From NCBI RefSeq assembly GCF_009389715.1, contig NC_052400.1, positions 21,855,674-21,919,673 of the forward strand: a stretch of DNA of 64,000 bases, read 5' to 3'. The stretch is from Phoenix dactylifera (taxonomy: Eukaryota; Streptophyta; Magnoliopsida; Arecales; Arecaceae). Position 1 is the first letter of the stretch, and every line of letters begins with the position of its first letter. The notes below the pieces were generated by a model. The model was given only the letters and a program-made list of their open reading frames with translations, made no database searches and had not been told where the DNA came from. The translations under genes were made by a program, and so were the position numbers. Positions 62,491 through 64,000 of this stretch are shown here, piece after piece.

Positions 62491-63149
62491 GTATTTATTG
62501 TTGTTCAAATCTGGCTTAAGAGCAACCACGCCTGAGGAGTTGAGGGAGCTGCCGGAGCATGGAAGAAAAGGACAGAAACAACTTTCTGCACGGCAGTGTA
62601 CCTGCACAAAACCTCACCGGAAACCTCCAATGATCAAGTTAGGGTGGTATTCAATTGGTCCGGCCAAAAGTCCCTTAGATGTTACCTGACAGGGCTATTT
62701 ATAGTTCATGTGAAGAGGCCCAGATGGCGGAGGTAATGCCCGTCCTCATCATGAGAGGGGATGGCTCTAAGTTGGATAGCGCGCAACTAGAGCTTGCTAG
62801 TGGCGTGTGGTACCGTCCGTTCTTGGGAACGGTAAGGTGTTGACAGTCGTTAGCAGGGTATGGCCGGAGTAGCATGGTGTTGTCCTTGGGTGTCGTGGGC
62901 CAGCAAGCAAAACATGGCGTGGCGACGTCGCTATGTACGACCACGTAGGAGGGTGTGGGCACGCATATGGGTGCGGCCATTGGCAGGGCCGAACTAGTTG
63001 AGAGGTCACATCATGTATTTGGTGAGGACGATCCGACGAGTGCTGAGGTTAGCCTAGCATCTCGGGTTCCGAGGTGTGCTCGTCGGAGCGCTTCAAGCTT
63101 AAAGGTCGGGGCGTATTATTGGAGAATGTGCCCCGAGCTCAGTCGGGGC

Positions 63150-63392
63150 GAGTCAGCGAATATAGGAGGCGAGTCGGCGATCGTAGAAAGCGCCCCAACC
63201 TTGGTCAGACGAGTCGGCGAATATAAAAGGCACCCCGAGCTTGGTCGGCCGAGTCGGCGAATACAGAAGGCGCCCCAAGCTGGGCCGGCCGAGTCGGTGA
63301 ATACAGGAGGCGCCCCAAGCTGGGCCGGCCGAGTCGGTGAATACAGGAGGCGCCCTGAGCTTGGTCGGACAAGTCGGCGAATATTTGAGGTC
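63150..63392. repeat. 40-bp GC-rich minisatellite
   Basis: Units beginning GAGTCGGCGAATA or close variants start at 63171, 63211, 63251, 63291, 63331 and 63371, exactly 40 bp apart, with a truncated unit at 63150. Each unit contains GGCGCCCCAAGCTGGGCC-like sequence. The array lies within a 205-codon plus-strand open frame (62955-63572). Since 40 is not a multiple of three, that frame cycles through all three readings of the unit, so its openness reflects composition and I do not call a gene. Confidence 0.9.
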
Positions 63393-63572
63393 GAAGGAGT
63401 TTTAGAAAGAGTCCGAGATCGGGCTGGTTCTGGGCCGGACCGAAGCTCCGTCTTGCTGGCGTTGGTGTCTATTGGGCCGAAATTAGGTGGCCCTTTTATT
63501 GTGGGCAGGACGATCTGTTTTGCCCCAATCAGTATTAATATATATTATATATTATTATGCTCTTTTGTATAA

Positions 63573-64000
63573 TACTATACAATATTTTTATAGTTATTTT
63601 ATTATACTAAAAATATTTTCTCAATTTATTTAACTAAATATCAATAATTTTTCATAAAATCTCTATTCGAGATGGCTCTATTTTTAAAAGTTCTACTCTC
63701 AAATTTAGGAGCAGAGTGCATACACCAGTCTATTTCCGGAATGCCCCCTCTTTCCCGTCCACGTCGCCGGCAATATTTGACGGAACTTGTTTAAAATTTA
63801 AATGACTCAACAAATGGGCGTCCGTGTTATATATGCGCCACTTCGGTCAAACTCAAACCGTTGAACGTTGAATAGCGTATCGTATTTCGAGCAAGTTTTT
63901 GGGACACACTATAAAACGTACCGTTCGGGTTACAAGAGAGCTCGAAACGATATAATTGTTATTTTACAACTCTTAACGATTTCTTGAACCGGATAATTTG
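63573..64000. other. Intergenic DNA, no gene recognised
   Basis: This is AT-rich to about 63700, then of mixed composition. Nothing identifiable is present to the window end. Confidence 0.4.

Noticed and set aside
62955..63572. 205-codon open frame as a gene
   Set aside because: Half of it is a 40-bp minisatellite read in rotating phases, and the flanks have no recognisable domain.

Overview
This window is nuclear DNA from a flowering plant, most likely a monocot and plausibly a palm. The basis is GT-AG introns, long AT-rich introns, microsatellites, a Ty3/Gypsy chromovirus, L1-type LINE debris, a plastid psaB fragment and plant-specific gene architectures. The species call is a guess from general character; no single marker settles it. 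Exons were read by eye from splice sites and reading phase.

Layout. 1-5000: intergenic, with diverged AGCTCG-rich foldback repeats. 5001-22458 (minus): a 15-exon gene for a 355-residue 2-oxoglutarate/Fe(II) dioxygenase-like protein. All 14 introns are GT-AG and all phases agree. Its introns carry several local tandem duplications and a small Mutator-like element. 22459-27424: divergent intergenic region with a plastid psaB fragment embedded in organelle-like DNA, a GC-rich foldback element and the probable 5' leader of the next gene. 27425-40076 (plus): a 7-exon plant XRCC1 homologue (358 residues, one BRCT domain). Its fourth intron is 7.8 kb because a complete 5.6-kb Ty3/Gypsy chromovirus (31750-37342, minus) inserted antisense to the gene. 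40077-43371: intergenic. 43372-45367 (minus): a 4-exon secreted RNase T2/S-like protein in which all three catalytic positions are substituted. 45368-49535: intergenic. 49536-54296 (minus): a RING-H2 membrane E3 ligase gene with an in-frame TGA and a damaged 5' splice site, called a probable pseudogene. 56450-61112 (minus): three degenerate LINE tails (RT zinc-binding region and/or RNase H domain). 62260-63600: AT-rich stretch followed by a 40-bp minisatellite.

The host genes do not form a pathway. XRCC1 acts in DNA single-strand-break and base-excision repair, the oxygenase is an uncharacterised plant family member, the RNase-like protein is probably secreted and non-catalytic, and the RING gene looks broken. 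The rest is mobile-element history: a young LTR retrotransposon in one copy of an 85-bp tandem duplication, three related small elements with 8-9 bp target duplications, older foldback repeats and LINE remnants.

The observations I would check first are the catalytically substituted RNase T2 protein, the double-lesion RING gene, the small Mutator-like family, and the chromovirus whose polypurine tract and LTR both lie inside the pol reading frame.
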